Under the pieces are notes generated by a model that searched no databases, was not told where the DNA came from, and worked only from the letters and a program-made list of their open reading frames with translations. The translations under genes and the position numbers were made by a program. Shown here one piece after another: positions 47,580 to 61,348 of a DNA stretch of 64,000 bases. Each line of letters starts with the position of its first letter. The stretch's first letter is position 1. The stretch comes from Litoditis marina (Eukaryota; Nematoda; Chromadorea; Rhabditida; Rhabditidae): contig OZ038433.1 of NCBI GenBank assembly GCA_964036275.1, forward strand, positions 45,885,097 to 45,949,096, given 5' to 3'.

Positions 47580-47678
47580 CTTAGTGCCCTCCTACTGGAG
47601 GGGGTTCCAAAATTTGTCTTAACCACAACTTTCATTGGGTCAGAACGAGAAAGTACCTCAAACTTGGGTAATTAAACC
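47580..47678 (-). ncRNA. SL1 RNA, hairpin variant, array 2 unit 1/2
   Basis: Hairpin-base C-C variant at 47603; otherwise as at 6340. Confidence 0.94.
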
Positions 47679-47839
47679 AACGAGAGGGTAGGATAGTGGT
47701 GGACGCTCATGAGACGTATGTATATTGGTCTGGCCGGCTGGCCAAAACGCCCCCTTTAAGCGCTAAAACAGATAGTATTTGGTTTGTTTGGGCGCTAAAA
47801 CTAAGGAAATTCGATCTAGTTTTAAATAAAAATGTAAAA

Positions 47840-47958
47840 AGCTTACGGCACCCGGGATTCCCAAGCCGTCTCCGATCCAAGTACTAACCGGGCCCAACGT
47901 TGCTTGACTTGCCAGATCGGACGGGATGGCGTATTTTCAACGTGGTATGGTCGTAAGC
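47840..47958 (-). rRNA. 5S ribosomal RNA, array 2 unit 2
   Basis: Same as array 1 unit 1 by eye. Confidence 0.96.
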
Positions 47959-48946
47959 GAAAGCATTGGGGGGTCTACTAGGGACATGCTGGAGGCAGAT
48001 TTACGCAACTAGGACACATAAAACATAAATAAACAATTTCATAACTTTCCCAGCCACTAATTTGCTAAATTTCTCAGTCACAAGGTCACGTGGTTTCCAC
48101 GTGAATTCGGACAAAACGCGCGAAAATAGCAGTTCTAACGGTCTTTCCTCGCCCATAATTCGAACAATTGTTAATTATATCTCGCAATCTCTTGATCTAC
48201 CAGTCGAGAATACAGTTTTCTGTGAGTCAACCGCTGTACAAGTCACCAACTTTTCCCCATCCCCAGCTATAGCCCTGTAGAATCGCGGTTTTTCGCTCAT
48301 ATCTCAGCTTTGGAGGGTCGAAACACAAAAATGACAAGATTTCCGCGATCGGCACGTCATTTTGTATGCACACGGCACGAAAAGAAGCTAATTCGGAGAA
48401 AATTTCCCGATTGCAAATGGCAAAAATCTACAGGTATTTGAACCTCCCCCCTCCGGCACGGGAGGCGGCAGCACTATCCACTAGGCCACCGGACACCTCC
48501 GAGCCGGAATGCTTGTTTCGGGGGCAAGAGCGCGCGGTTCACTGTTGTATATGGAAATGTTAGGTTTTTCATAGATGAGATAAATGATTTAGCTCTCAAT
48601 TCTCAATTGTAGCCCTCAGATGTGGAGCAAATTTCAATTTCGTTCTCTGGCACGAAACTCGATGAGAATTTGGAAAAACTATCGGAAAATGTACGAATAG
48701 CTTTTGTAAAAGTATTTTCTATGATGTGTAACTTAAATTGAGGTGTATGGGGGAAAAAAGTTCGACTTTTGTTTCACGTGACTCACGTGGGAAAACGTGC
48801 ATTTTCACGGGTCCACACCTACTAAACATGCATGAACATCCCTTTTGTTGCCGATGTGGAGCAAACTACAACGTTTCTTTTAGAGAACACCTGTTTTCTG
48901 CTCACGTGAGACACGTGACACACGTGTTTTTACTTTTGTACACATT

Positions 48947-49045
48947 CTTAGTGCCCTCCTACTGGAGGGCGTTCCAAAATTTGTCTTAACCACAACTTTC
49001 ATTGGGTCAGAACGAGAAAGTACCTCAAACTTGGGTAATTAAACC
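48947..49045 (-). ncRNA. SL1 spliced leader RNA, array 2 unit 2/3
   Basis: Same as the copy at 6340. Confidence 0.95.
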
Positions 49046-49206
49046 AACGAGAGGGTAGGATAGTGGTGGACGCTCATGAGACGTATGTATATTGGTCTGG
49101 CCGGCTGGCCAAAACGCCCCCTTTAAGCGCTAAAACAGATAGTATTTGGTTTGTTTGGGCGCTAAAACTAAGGAAATTCGATCTAGTTTTAAATAAAAAT
49201 GTAAAA

Positions 49207-49325
49207 AGCTTACGGCACCCGGGATTCCCAAGCCGTCTCCGATCCAAGTACTAACCGGGCCCAACGTTGCTTGACTTGCCAGATCGGACGGGATGGCGTA
49301 TTTTCAACGTGGTATGGTCGTAAGC
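49207..49325 (-). rRNA. 5S ribosomal RNA, array 2 unit 3
   Basis: Same as array 1 unit 1 by eye. One CACGTG in this spacer reads TACGTG (about 49465). Confidence 0.96.
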
Positions 49326-50313
49326 GAAAGCATTGGGGGGTCTACTAGGGACATGCTGGAGGCAGATTTACGCAACTAGGACACATAAAACATAAATAAA
49401 CAATTTCATAACTTTCCCAGCCACTAATTTGCTAAATTTCTCAGTCACAAGGTCACGTGGTTTCTACGTGAATTCGGACAAAACGCGCGAAAATAGCAGT
49501 TCTAACGGTCTTTCCTCGCCCATAATTCGAACAATTGTTAATTATATCTCGCGATCTCTTGATCTACCAGTCGAGAATACAGTTTTCTGTGAGTCAACCG
49601 CTGTACAAGTCACCAACTTTTCCCCATCCCCAGCTATAGCCCTGTAGAATCGCGGTTTTTCGCTCATATCTCAGCTTTGGAGGGTCGAAACACAAAAATG
49701 ACAAGATTTCCGCGATCGGCACGTCATTTTGTATGCACACGGCACGAAAAGAAGCTAATTCGGAGAAAATTTCCCGATTGCAAATGGCAAAAATCTACAG
49801 GTATTTGAACCTCCCCCCTCCGGCACGGGAGGCGGCAGCACTATCCACTAGGCCACCGGACACCTCCGAGCCGGAATGCTTGTTTCGGGGGCAAGAGCGC
49901 GCGGTTCACTGTTGTATATGGAAATGTTAGGTTTTTCATAGATGAGATAAATGATTTAGCTCTCAATTCTCAATTGTAGCCCTCAGATGTGGAGCAAATT
50001 TCAATTTCGTTCTCTGGCACGAAACTCGATGAGAATTTGGAAAAACTATCGGAAAATGTACGAATAGCTTTTGTAAAAGTATTTTCTATGATGTGTAACT
50101 TAAATTGAGGTGTATGGGGGAAAAAAGTTCGACTTTTGTTTCACGTGACTCACGTGGGAAAACGTGCATTTTCACGGGTCCACACCTACTAAACATGCAT
50201 GAACATCCCTTTTGTTGCCGATGTGGAGCAAACTACAACGTTTCTTTTAGAGAACACCTGTTTTCTGCTCACGTGAGACACGTGACACACGTGTTTTTAC
50301 TTTTGTACACATT

Positions 50314-50412
50314 CTTAGTGCCCTCCTACTGGAGGGCGTTCCAAAATTTGTCTTAACCACAACTTTCATTGGGTCAGAACGAGAAAGTACCTCAAACTTG
50401 GGTAATTAAACC
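50314..50412 (-). ncRNA. SL1 spliced leader RNA, array 2 unit 3/4
   Basis: Same as the copy at 6340. Confidence 0.95.
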
Positions 50413-50573
50413 AACGAGAGGGTAGGATAGTGGTGGACGCTCATGAGACGTATGTATATTGGTCTGGCCGGCTGGCCAAAACGCCCCCTTTAAGCGCTAA
50501 AACAGATAGTATTTGGTTTGTTTGGGCGCTAAAACTAAGGAAATTCGATCTAGTTTTAAATAAAAATGTAAAA

Positions 50574-50692
50574 AGCTTACGGCACCCGGGATTCCCAAGC
50601 CGTCTCCGATCCAAGTACTAACCGGGCCCAACGTTGCTTGACTTGCCAGATCGGACGGGATGGCGTATTTTCAACGTGGTATGGTCGTAAGC
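50574..50692 (-). rRNA. 5S ribosomal RNA, array 2 unit 4
   Basis: Same as array 1 unit 1 by eye. Confidence 0.96.
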
Positions 50693-51680
50693 GAAAGCAT
50701 TGGGGGGTCTACTAGGGACATGCTGGAGGCAGATTTACGCAACTAGGACACATAAAACATAAATAAACAATTTCATAACTCTCCCAGCCACTAATTTGCT
50801 AAATTTCTCAGTCACAAGGTCACGTGGTTTCCACGTGAATTCGGACAAAACGCGCGAAAATAGCAGTTCTAACGGTCTTTCCTCGCCCATAATTCGAACA
50901 ATTGTTAATTATATCTCGCGATCTCTTGATCTACCAGTCGAGAATACAGTTTTCTGTGAGTCAACCGCTGTACAAGTCACCAACTTTTCCCCATCCCCAG
51001 CTATAGCCCTGTAGAATCGCGGTTTTTCGCTCATATCTCAGCTTTGGAGGGTCGAAACACAAAAATGACAAGATTTCCGCGATCGGCACGTCATTTTGTA
51101 TGCACACGGCACGAAAAGAAGCTAATTCGGAGAAAATTTCCCGATTGCAAATGGCAAAAATCTACAGGTATTTGAACCTCCCCCCTCCGGCACGGGAGGC
51201 GGCAGCACTATCCACTAGGCCACCGGACACCTCCGAGCCGGAATGCTTGTTTCGGGGGCAAGAGCGCGCGGTTCACTGTTGTATATGGAAATGTTAGGTT
51301 TTTCATAGATGAGATAAATGATTTAGCTCTCAATTCTCAATTGTAGCCCTCAGATGTGGAGCAAATTTCAATTTCGTTCTCTGGCACGAAACTCGATGAG
51401 AATTTGGAAAAACTATCGGAAAATGTACGAATAGCTTTTGTAAAAGTATTTTCTATGATGTGTAACTTAAATTGAGGTGTATGGGGGAAAAAAGTTCGAC
51501 TTTTGTTTCACGTGACTCACGTGGGAAAACGTGCATTTTCACGGGTCCACACCTACTAAACATGCATGAACATCCCTTTTGTTGCCGATGTGGAGCAAAC
51601 TACAACGTTTCTTTTAGAGAACACCTGTTTTCTGCTCACGTGAGACACGTGACACACGTGTTTTTACTTTTGTACACATT

Positions 51681-51779
51681 CTTAGTGCCCTCCTACTGGA
51701 GGGCGTTCCAAAATTTGTCTTAACCACAACTTTCATTGGGTCAGAACGAGAAAGTACCTCAAACTTGGGTAATTAAACC
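51681..51779 (-). ncRNA. SL1 spliced leader RNA, array 2 unit 4/5
   Basis: Same as the copy at 6340. Confidence 0.95.
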
Positions 51780-51940
51780 AACGAGAGGGTAGGATAGTGG
51801 TGGACGCTCATGAGACGTATGTATATTGGTCTGGCCGGCTGGCCAAAACGCCCCCTTTAAGCGCTAAAACAGATAGTATTTGGTTTGTTTGGGCGCTAAA
51901 ACTAAGGAAATTCGATCTAGTTTTAAATAAAAATGTAAAA

Positions 51941-52059
51941 AGCTTACGGCACCCGGGATTCCCAAGCCGTCTCCGATCCAAGTACTAACCGGGCCCAACG
52001 TTGCTTGACTTGCCAGATCGGACGGGATGGCGTATTTTCAACGTGGTATGGTCGTAAGC
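51941..52059 (-). rRNA. 5S ribosomal RNA, array 2 unit 5
   Basis: Same as array 1 unit 1 by eye. Confidence 0.96.
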
Positions 52060-53047
52060 GAAAGCATTGGGGGGTCTACTAGGGACATGCTGGAGGCAGA
52101 TTTACGCAACTAGGACACATAAAACATAAATAAACAATTTCATAACTCTCCCAGCCACTAATTTGCTAAATTTCTCAGTCACAAGGTCACGTGGTTTCCA
52201 CGTGAATTCGGACAAAACGCGCGAAAATAGCAGTTCTAACGGTCTTTCCTCGCCCATAATTCGAACAATTGTTAATTATATCTCGCAATCTCTTGATCTA
52301 CCAGTCGAGAATACAGTTTTCTGTGAGTCAACCGCTGTACAAGTCACCAACTTTTCCCCATCCCCAGCTATAGCCCTGTAGAATCGCGGTTTTTCGCTCA
52401 TATCTCAGCTTTGGAGGGTCGAAACACAAAAATGACAAGATTTCCGCGATCGGCACGTCATTTTGTATGCACACGGCACGAAAAGAAGCTAATTCGGAGA
52501 AAATTTCCCGATTGCAAATGGCAAAAATCTACAGGTATTTGAACCTCCCCCCTCCGGCACGGGAGGCGGCAGCACTATCCACTAGGCCACCGGACACCTC
52601 CGAGCCGGAATGCTTGTTTCGGGGGCAAGAGCGCGCGGTTCACTGTTGTATATGGAAATGTTAGGTTTTTCATAGATGAGATAAATGATTTAGCTCTCAA
52701 TTCTCAATTGTAGCCCTCAGATGTGGAGCAAATTTCAATTTCGTTCTCTGGCACGAAACTCGATGAGAATTTGGAAAAACTATCGGAAAATGTACGAATA
52801 GCTTTTGTAAAAGTATTTTCTATGATGTGTAACTTAAATTGAGGTGTATGGGGGAAAAAAGTTCGACTTTTGTTTCACGTGACTCACGTGGGAAAACGTG
52901 CATTTTCACGGGTCCACACCTACTAAACATGCATGAACATCCCTTTTGTTGCCGATGTGGAGCAAACTACAACGTTTCTTTTAGAGAACACCTGTTTTCT
53001 GCTCACGTGAGACACGTGACACACGTGTTTTTACTTTTGTACACAAT

Positions 53048-53146
53048 CTTAGTGCCCTCCTACTGGAGGGGGTTCCAAAATTTGTCTTAACCACAACTTT
53101 CATTGGGTCAGAACGAGAAAGTACCTCAAACTTGGGTAATTAAACC
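53048..53146 (-). ncRNA. SL1 RNA, hairpin variant, array 2 unit 5/6
   Basis: C-C variant at 53071 plus the downstream T to A change, as in array 1 at 11808. Confidence 0.94.
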
Positions 53147-53307
53147 AACGAGAGGGTAGGATAGTGGTGGACGCTCATGAGACGTATGTATATTGGTCTG
53201 GCCGGCTGGCCAAAACGCCCCCTTTAAGCGCTAAAACAGATAGTATTTGGTTTGTTTGGGCGCTAAAACTAAGGAAATTCGATCTAGTTTTAAATAAAAA
53301 TGTAAAA

Positions 53308-53426
53308 AGCTTACGGCACCCGGGATTCCCAAGCCGTCTCCGATCCAAGTACTAACCGGGCCCAACGTTGCTTGACTTGCCAGATCGGACGGGATGGCGT
53401 ATTTTCAACGTGGTATGGTCGTAAGC
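53308..53426 (-). rRNA. 5S ribosomal RNA, array 2 unit 6
   Basis: Same as array 1 unit 1 by eye. Confidence 0.96.
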
Positions 53427-54414
53427 GAAAGCATTGGGGGGTCTACTAGGGACATGCTGGAGGCAGATTTACGCAACTAGGACACATAAAACATAAATAA
53501 ACAATTTCATAACTTTCCCAGCCACTAATTTGCTAAATTTCTCAGTCACAAGGTCACGTGGTTTCCACGTGAATTCGGACAAAACGCGCGAAAATAGCAG
53601 TTCTAACGGTCTTTCCTCGCCCATAATTCGAACAATTGTTAATTATATCTCGCAATCTCTTGATCTACCAGTCGAGAATACAGTTTTCTGTGAGTCAACC
53701 GCTGTACAAGTCACCAACTTTTCCCCATCCCCAGCTATAGCCCTGTAGAATCGCGGTTTTTCGCTCATATCTCAGCTTTGGAGGGTCGAAACACAAAAAT
53801 GACAAGATTTCCGCGATCGGCACGTCATTTTGTATGCACACGGCACGAAAAGAAGCTAATTCGGAGAAAATTTCCCGATTGCAAATGGCAAAAATCTACA
53901 GGTATTTGAACCTCCCCCCTCCGGCACGGGAGGCGGCAGCACTATCCACTAGGCCACCGGACACCTCCGAGCCGGAATGCTTGTTTCGGGGGCAAGAGCG
54001 CGCGGTTCACTGTTGTATATGGAAATGTTAGGTTTTTCATAGATGAGATAAATGATTTAGCTCTCAATTCTCAATTGTAGCCCTCAGATGTGGAGCAAAT
54101 TTCAATTTCGTTCTCTGGCACGAAACTCGATGAGAATTTGGAAAAACTATCGGAAAATGTACGAATAGCTTTTGTAAAAGTATTTTCTATGATGTGTAAC
54201 TTAAATTGAGGTGTATGGGGGAAAAAAGTTCGACTTTTGTTTCACGTGACTCACGTGGGAAAACGTGCATTTTCACGGGTCCACACCTACTAAACATGCA
54301 TGAACATCCCTTTTGTTGCCGATGTGGAGCAAACTACAACGTTTCTTTTAGAGAACACCTGTTTTCTGCTCACGTGAGACACGTGACACACGTGTTTTTA
54401 CTTTTGTACACAAT

Positions 54415-54513
54415 CTTAGTGCCCTCCTACTGGAGGGGGTTCCAAAATTTGTCTTAACCACAACTTTCATTGGGTCAGAACGAGAAAGTACCTCAAACTT
54501 GGGTAATTAAACC
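54415..54513 (-). ncRNA. SL1 RNA, hairpin variant, array 2 unit 6/7
   Basis: Both changes seen at 53048 are repeated here (hairpin base at 54438). Confidence 0.94.
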
Positions 54514-54674
54514 AACGAGAGGGTAGGATAGTGGTGGACGCTCATGAGACGTATGTATATTGGTCTGGCCGGCTGGCCAAAACGCCCCCTTTAAGCGCTA
54601 AAACAGATAGTATTTGGTTTGTTTGGGCGCTAAAACTAAGGAAATTCGATCTAGTTTTAAATAAAAATGTAAAA

Positions 54675-54793
54675 AGCTTACGGCACCCGGGATTCCCAAG
54701 CCGTCTCCGATCCAAGTACTAACCGGGCCCAACGTTGCTTGACTTGCCAGATCGGACGGGATGGCGTATTTTCAACGTGGTATGGTCGTAAGC
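54675..54793 (-). rRNA. 5S ribosomal RNA, array 2 unit 7
   Basis: Same as array 1 unit 1 by eye. Confidence 0.96.
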
Positions 54794-55781
54794 GAAAGCA
54801 TTGGGGGGTCTACTAGGGACATGCTGGAGGCAGATTTACGCAACTAGGACACATAAAACATAAATAAACAATTTCATAACTTTCCCAGCCACTAATTTGC
54901 TAAATTTCTCAGTCACAAGGTCACGTGGTTTCCACGTGAATTCGGACAAAACGCGCGAAAATAGCAGTTCTAACGGTCTTTCCTCGCCCATAATTCGAAC
55001 AATTGTTAATTATATCTCGCAATCTCTTGATCTACCAGTCGAGAATACAGTTTTCTGTGAGTCAACCGCTGTACAAGTCACCAACTTTTCCCCATCCCCA
55101 GCTATAGCCCTGTAGAATCGCGGTTTTTCGCTCATATCTCAGCTTTGGAGGGTCGAAACACAAAAATGACAAGATTTCCGCGATCGGCACGTCATTTTGT
55201 ATGCACACGGCACGAAAAGAAGCTAATTCGGAGAAAATTTCCCGATTGCAAATGGCAAAAATCTACAGGTATTTGAACCTCCCCCCTCCGGCACGGGAGG
55301 CGGCAGCACTATCCACTAGGCCACCGGACACCTCCGAGCCGGAATGCTTGTTTCGGGGGCAAGAGCGCGCGGTTCACTGTTGTATATGGAAATGTTAGGT
55401 TTTTCATAGATGAGATAAATGATTTAGCTCTCAATTCTCAATTGTAGCCCTCAGATGTGGAGCAAATTTCAATTTCGTTCTCTGGCACGAAACTCGATGA
55501 GAATTTGGAAAAACTATCGGAAAATGTACGAATAGCTTTTGTAAAAGTATTTTCTATGATGTGTAACTTAAATTGAGGTGTATGGGGGAAAAAAGTTCGA
55601 CTTTTGTTTCACGTGACTCACGTGGGAAAACGTGCATTTTCACGGGTCCACACCTACTAAACATGCATGAACATCCCTTTTGTTGCCGATGTGGAGCAAA
55701 CTACAACGTTTCTTTTAGAGAACACCTGTTTTCTGCTCACGTGAGACACGTGACACACGTGTTTTTACTTTTGTACACATT

Positions 55782-55880
55782 CTTAGTGCCCTCCTACTGG
55801 AGGGGGTTCCAAAATTTGTCTTAACCACAACTTTCATTGGGTCAGAACGAGAAAGTACCTCAAACTTGGGTAATTAAACC
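55782..55880 (-). ncRNA. SL1 RNA, hairpin variant, array 2 unit 7/8
   Basis: C-C variant at 55805 without the downstream T to A change, matching array 1 at 13175. Confidence 0.94.
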
Positions 55881-56041
55881 AACGAGAGGGTAGGATAGTG
55901 GTGGACGCTCATGAGACGTATGTATATTGGTCTGGCCGGCTGGCCAAAACGCCCCCTTTAAGCGCTAAAACAGATAGTATTTGGTTTGTTTGGGCGCTAA
56001 AACTAAGGAAATTCGATCTAGTTTTAAATAAAAATGTAAAA

Positions 56042-56160
56042 AGCTTACGGCACCCGGGATTCCCAAGCCGTCTCCGATCCAAGTACTAACCGGGCCCAAC
56101 GTTGCTTGACTTGCCAGATCGGACGGGATGGCGTATTTTCAACGTGGTATGGTCGTAAGC
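56042..56160 (-). rRNA. 5S ribosomal RNA, array 2 unit 8
   Basis: Same as array 1 unit 1 by eye. The spacer has the AG variant at 56734. Confidence 0.96.
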
Positions 56161-57148
56161 GAAAGCATTGGGGGGTCTACTAGGGACATGCTGGAGGCAG
56201 ATTTACGCAACTAGGACACATAAAACATAAATAAACAATTTCATAACTTTCCCAGCCACTAATTTGCTAAATTTCTCAGTCACAAGGTCACGTGGTTTCC
56301 ACGTGAATTCGGACAAAACGCGCGAAAATAGCAGTTCTAACGGTCTTTCCTCGCCCATAATTCGAACAATTGTTAATTATATCTCGCAATCTCTTGATCT
56401 ACCAGTCGAGAATACAGTTTTCTGTGAGTCAACCGCTGTACAAGTCACCAACTTTTCCCCATCCCCAGCTATAGCCCTGTAGAATCGCGGTTTTTCGCTC
56501 ATATCTCAGCTTTGGAGGGTCGAAACACAAAAATGACAAGATTTCCGCGATCGGCACGTCATTTTGTATGCACACGGCACGAAAAGAAGCTAATTCGGAG
56601 AAAATTTCCCGATTGCAAATGGCAAAAATCTACAGGTATTTGAACCTCCCCCCTCCGGCACGGGAGGCGGCAGCACTATCCACTAGGCCACCGGACACCT
56701 CCGAGCCGGAATGCTTGTTTCGGGGGCAAGAGCAGGCGGTTCACTGTTGTATATGGAAATGTTAGGTTTTTCATAGATGAGATAAATGATTTAGCTCTCA
56801 ATTCTCAATTGTAGCCCTCAGATGTGGAGCAAATTTCAATTTCGTTCTCTGGCACGAAACTCGATGAGAATTTGGAAAAACTATCGGAAAATGTACGAAT
56901 AGCTTTTGTAAAAGTATTTTCTATGATGTGTAACTTAAATTGAGGTGTATGGGGGAAAAAAGTTCGACTTTTGTTTCACGTGACTCACGTGGGAAAACGT
57001 GCATTTTCACGGGTCCACACCTACTAAACATGCATGAACATCCCTTTTGTTGCCGATGTGGAGCAAACTACAACGTTTCTTTTAGAGAACACCTGTTTTC
57101 TGCTCACGTGAGACACGTGACACACGTGTTTTTACTTTTGTACACATT

Positions 57149-57247
57149 CTTAGTGCCCTCCTACTGGAGGGCGTTCCAAAATTTGTCTTAACCACAACTT
57201 TCATTGGGTCAGAACGAGAAAGTACCTCAAACTTGGGTAATTAAACC
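57149..57247 (-). ncRNA. SL1 spliced leader RNA, array 2 unit 8/9
   Basis: Same as the copy at 6340. Confidence 0.95.
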
Positions 57248-57408
57248 AACGAGAGGGTAGGATAGTGGTGGACGCTCATGAGACGTATGTATATTGGTCT
57301 GGCCGGCTGGCCAAAACGCCCCCTTTAAGCGCTAAAACAGATAGTATTTGGTTTGTTTGGGCGCTAAAACTAAGGAAATTCGATCTAGTTTTAAATAAAA
57401 ATGTAAAA

Positions 57409-57527
57409 AGCTTACGGCACCCGGGATTCCCAAGCCGTCTCCGATCCAAGTACTAACCGGGCCCAACGTTGCTTGACTTGCCAGATCGGACGGGATGGCG
57501 TATTTTCAACGTGGTATGGTCGTAAGC
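57409..57527 (-). rRNA. 5S ribosomal RNA, array 2 unit 9
   Basis: Same as array 1 unit 1 by eye. Confidence 0.96.
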
Positions 57528-58515
57528 GAAAGCATTGGGGGGTCTACTAGGGACATGCTGGAGGCAGATTTACGCAACTAGGACACATAAAACATAAATA
57601 AACAATTTCATAACTTTCCCAGCCACTAATTTGCTAAATTTCTCAGTCACAAGGTCACGTGGTTTCCACGTGAATTCGGACAAAACGCGCGAAAATAGCA
57701 GTTCTAACGGTCTTTCCTCGCCCATAATTCGAACAATTGTTAATTATATCTCGCGATCTCTTGATCTACCAGTCGAGAATACAGTTTTCTGTGAGTCAAC
57801 CGCTGTACAAGTCACCAACTTTTCCCCATCCCCAGCTATAGCCCTGTAGAATCGCGGTTTTTCGCTCATATCTCAGCTTTGGAGGGTCGAAACACAAAAA
57901 TGACAAGATTTCCGCGATCGGCACGTCATTTTGTATGCACACGGCACGAAAAGAAGCTAATTCGGAGAAAATTTCCCGATTGCAAATGGCAAAAATCTAC
58001 AGGTATTTGAACCTCCCCCCTCCGGCACGGGAGGCGGCAGCACTATCCACTAGGCCACCGGACACCTCCGAGCCGGAATGCTTGTTTCGGGGGCAAGAGC
58101 GCGCGGTTCACTGTTGTATATGGAAATGTTAGGTTTTTCATAGATGAGATAAATGATTTAGCTCTCAATTCTCAATTGTAGCCCTCAGATGTGGAGCAAA
58201 TTTCAATTTCGTTCTCTGGCACGAAACTCGATGAGAATTTGGAAAAACTATCGGAAAATGTACGAATAGCTTTTGTAAAAGTATTTTCTATGATGTGTAA
58301 CTTAAATTGAGGTGTATGGGGGAAAAAAGTTCGACTTTTGTTTCACGTGACTCACGTGGGAAAACGTGCATTTTCACGGGTCCACACCTACTAAACATGC
58401 ATGAACATCCCTTTTGTTGCCGATGTGGAGCAAACTACAACGTTTCTTTTAGAGAACACCTGTTTTCTGCTCACGTGAGACACGTGACACACGTGTTTTT
58501 ACTTTTGTACACATT

Positions 58516-58614
58516 CTTAGTGCCCTCCTACTGGAGGGCGTTCCAAAATTTGTCTTAACCACAACTTTCATTGGGTCAGAACGAGAAAGTACCTCAAACT
58601 TGGGTAATTAAACC
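58516..58614 (-). ncRNA. SL1 spliced leader RNA, array 2 unit 9/10
   Basis: Same as the copy at 6340. Confidence 0.95.
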
Positions 58615-58775
58615 AACGAGAGGGTAGGATAGTGGTGGACGCTCATGAGACGTATGTATATTGGTCTGGCCGGCTGGCCAAAACGCCCCCTTTAAGCGCT
58701 AAAACAGATAGTATTTGGTTTGTTTGGGCGCTAAAACTAAGGAAATTCGATCTAGTTTTAAATAAAAATGTAAAA

Positions 58776-58894
58776 AGCTTACGGCACCCGGGATTCCCAA
58801 GCCGTCTCCGATCCAAGTACTAACCGGGCCCAACGTTGCTTGACTTGCCAGATCGGACGGGATGGCGTATTTTCAACGTGGTATGGTCGTAAGC
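58776..58894 (-). rRNA. 5S ribosomal RNA, array 2 unit 10
   Basis: Same as array 1 unit 1 by eye. The spacer has the cgcaatatc form. Confidence 0.96.
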
Positions 58895-59882
58895 GAAAGC
58901 ATTGGGGGGTCTACTAGGGACATGCTGGAGGCAGATTTACGCAACTAGGACACATAAAACATAAATAAACAATTTCATAACTTTCCCAGCCACTAATTTG
59001 CTAAATTTCTCAGTCACAAGGTCACGTGGTTTCCACGTGAATTCGGACAAAACGCGCGAAAATAGCAGTTCTAACGGTCTTTCCTCGCCCATAATTCGAA
59101 CAATTGTTAATTATATCTCGCAATATCTTGATCTACCAGTCGAGAATACAGTTTTCTGTGAGTCAACCGCTGTACAAGTCACCAACTTTTCCCCATCCCC
59201 AGCTATAGCCCTGTAGAATCGCGGTTTTTCGCTCATATCTCAGCTTTGGAGGGTCGAAACACAAAAATGACAAGATTTCCGCGATCGGCACGTCATTTTG
59301 TATGCACACGGCACGAAAAGAAGCTAATTCGGAGAAAATTTCCCGATTGCAAATGGCAAAAATCTACAGGTATTTGAACCTCCCCCCTCCGGCACGGGAG
59401 GCGGCAGCACTATCCACTAGGCCACCGGACACCTCCGAGCCGGAATGCTTGTTTCGGGGGCAAGAGCGCGCGGTTCACTGTTGTATATGGAAATGTTAGG
59501 TTTTTCATAGATGAGATAAATGATTTAGCTCTCAATTCTCAATTGTAGCCCTCAGATGTGGAGCAAATTTCAATTTCGTTCTCTGGCACGAAACTCGATG
59601 AGAATTTGGAAAAACTATCGGAAAATGTACGAATAGCTTTTGTAAAAGTATTTTCTATGATGTGTAACTTAAATTGAGGTGTATGGGGGAAAAAAGTTCG
59701 ACTTTTGTTTCACGTGACTCACGTGGGAAAACGTGCATTTTCACGGGTCCACACCTACTAAACATGCATGAACATCCCTTTTGTTGCCGATGTGGAGCAA
59801 ACTACAACGTTTCTTTTAGAGAACACCTGTTTTCTGCTCACGTGAGACACGTGACACACGTGTTTTTACTTTTGTACACATT

Positions 59883-59981
59883 CTTAGTGCCCTCCTACTG
59901 GAGGGGGTTCCAAAATTTGTCTTAACCACAACTTTCATTGGGTCAGAACGAGAAAGTACCTCAAACTTGGGTAATTAAACC
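59883..59981 (-). ncRNA. SL1 RNA, hairpin variant, array 2 unit 10/11
   Basis: C-C variant at 59906, here in a unit with a different spacer type from the other variant copies. Confidence 0.94.
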
Positions 59982-60142
59982 AACGAGAGGGTAGGATAGT
60001 GGTGGACGCTCATGAGACGTATGTATATTGGTCTGGCCGGCTGGCCAAAACGCCCCCTTTAAGCGCTAAAACAGATAGTATTTGGTTTGTTTGGGCGCTA
60101 AAACTAAGGAAATTCGATCTAGTTTTAAATAAAAATGTAAAA

Positions 60143-60261
60143 AGCTTACGGCACCCGGGATTCCCAAGCCGTCTCCGATCCAAGTACTAACCGGGCCCAA
60201 CGTTGCTTGACTTGCCAGATCGGACGGGATGGCGTATTTTCAACGTGGTATGGTCGTAAGC
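60143..60261 (-). rRNA. 5S ribosomal RNA, array 2 unit 11
   Basis: Same as array 1 unit 1 by eye. Confidence 0.96.
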
Positions 60262-61249
60262 GAAAGCATTGGGGGGTCTACTAGGGACATGCTGGAGGCA
60301 GATTTACGCAACTAGGACACATAAAACATAAATAAACAATTTCATAACTTTCCCAGCCACTAATTTGCTAAATTTCTCAGTCACAAGGTCACGTGGTTTC
60401 CACGTGAATTCGGACAAAACGCGCGAAAATAGCAGTTCTAACGGTCTTTCCTCGCCCATAATTCGAACAATTGTTAATTATATCTCGCGATCTCTTGATC
60501 TACCAGTCGAGAATACAGTTTTCTGTGAGTCAACCGCTGTACAAGTCACCAACTTTTCCCCATCCCCAGCTATAGCCCTGTAGAATCGCGGTTTTTCGCT
60601 CATATCTCAGCTTTGGAGGGTCGAAACACAAAAATGACAAGATTTCCGCGATCGGCACGTCATTTTGTATGCACACGGCACGAAAAGAAGCTAATTCGGA
60701 GAAAATTTCCCGATTGCAAATGGCAAAAATCTACAGGTATTTGAACCTCCCCCCTCCGGCACGGGAGGCGGCAGCACTATCCACTAGGCCACCGGACACC
60801 TCCGAGCCGGAATGCTTGTTTCGGGGGCAAGAGCGCGCGGTTCACTGTTGTATATGGAAATGTTAGGTTTTTCATAGATGAGATAAATGATTTAGCTCTC
60901 AATTCTCAATTGTAGCCCTCAGATGTGGAGCAAATTTCAATTTCGTTCTCTGGCACGAAACTCGATGAGAATTTGGAAAAACTATCGGAAAATGTACGAA
61001 TAGCTTTTGTAAAAGTATTTTCTATGATGTGTAACTTAAATTGAGGTGTATGGGGGAAAAAAGTTCGACTTTTGTTTCACGTGACTCACGTGGGAAAACG
61101 TGCATTTTCACGGGTCCACACCTACTAAACATGCATGAACATCCCTTTTGTTGCCGATGTGGAGCAAACTACAACGTTTCTTTTAGAGAACACCTGTTTT
61201 CTGCTCACGTGAGACACGTGACACACGTGTTTTTACTTTTGTACACATT

Positions 61250-61348
61250 CTTAGTGCCCTCCTACTGGAGGGCGTTCCAAAATTTGTCTTAACCACAACT
61301 TTCATTGGGTCAGAACGAGAAAGTACCTCAAACTTGGGTAATTAAACC
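61250..61348 (-). ncRNA. SL1 spliced leader RNA, array 2 unit 11/12
   Basis: Same as the copy at 6340. Confidence 0.95.
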
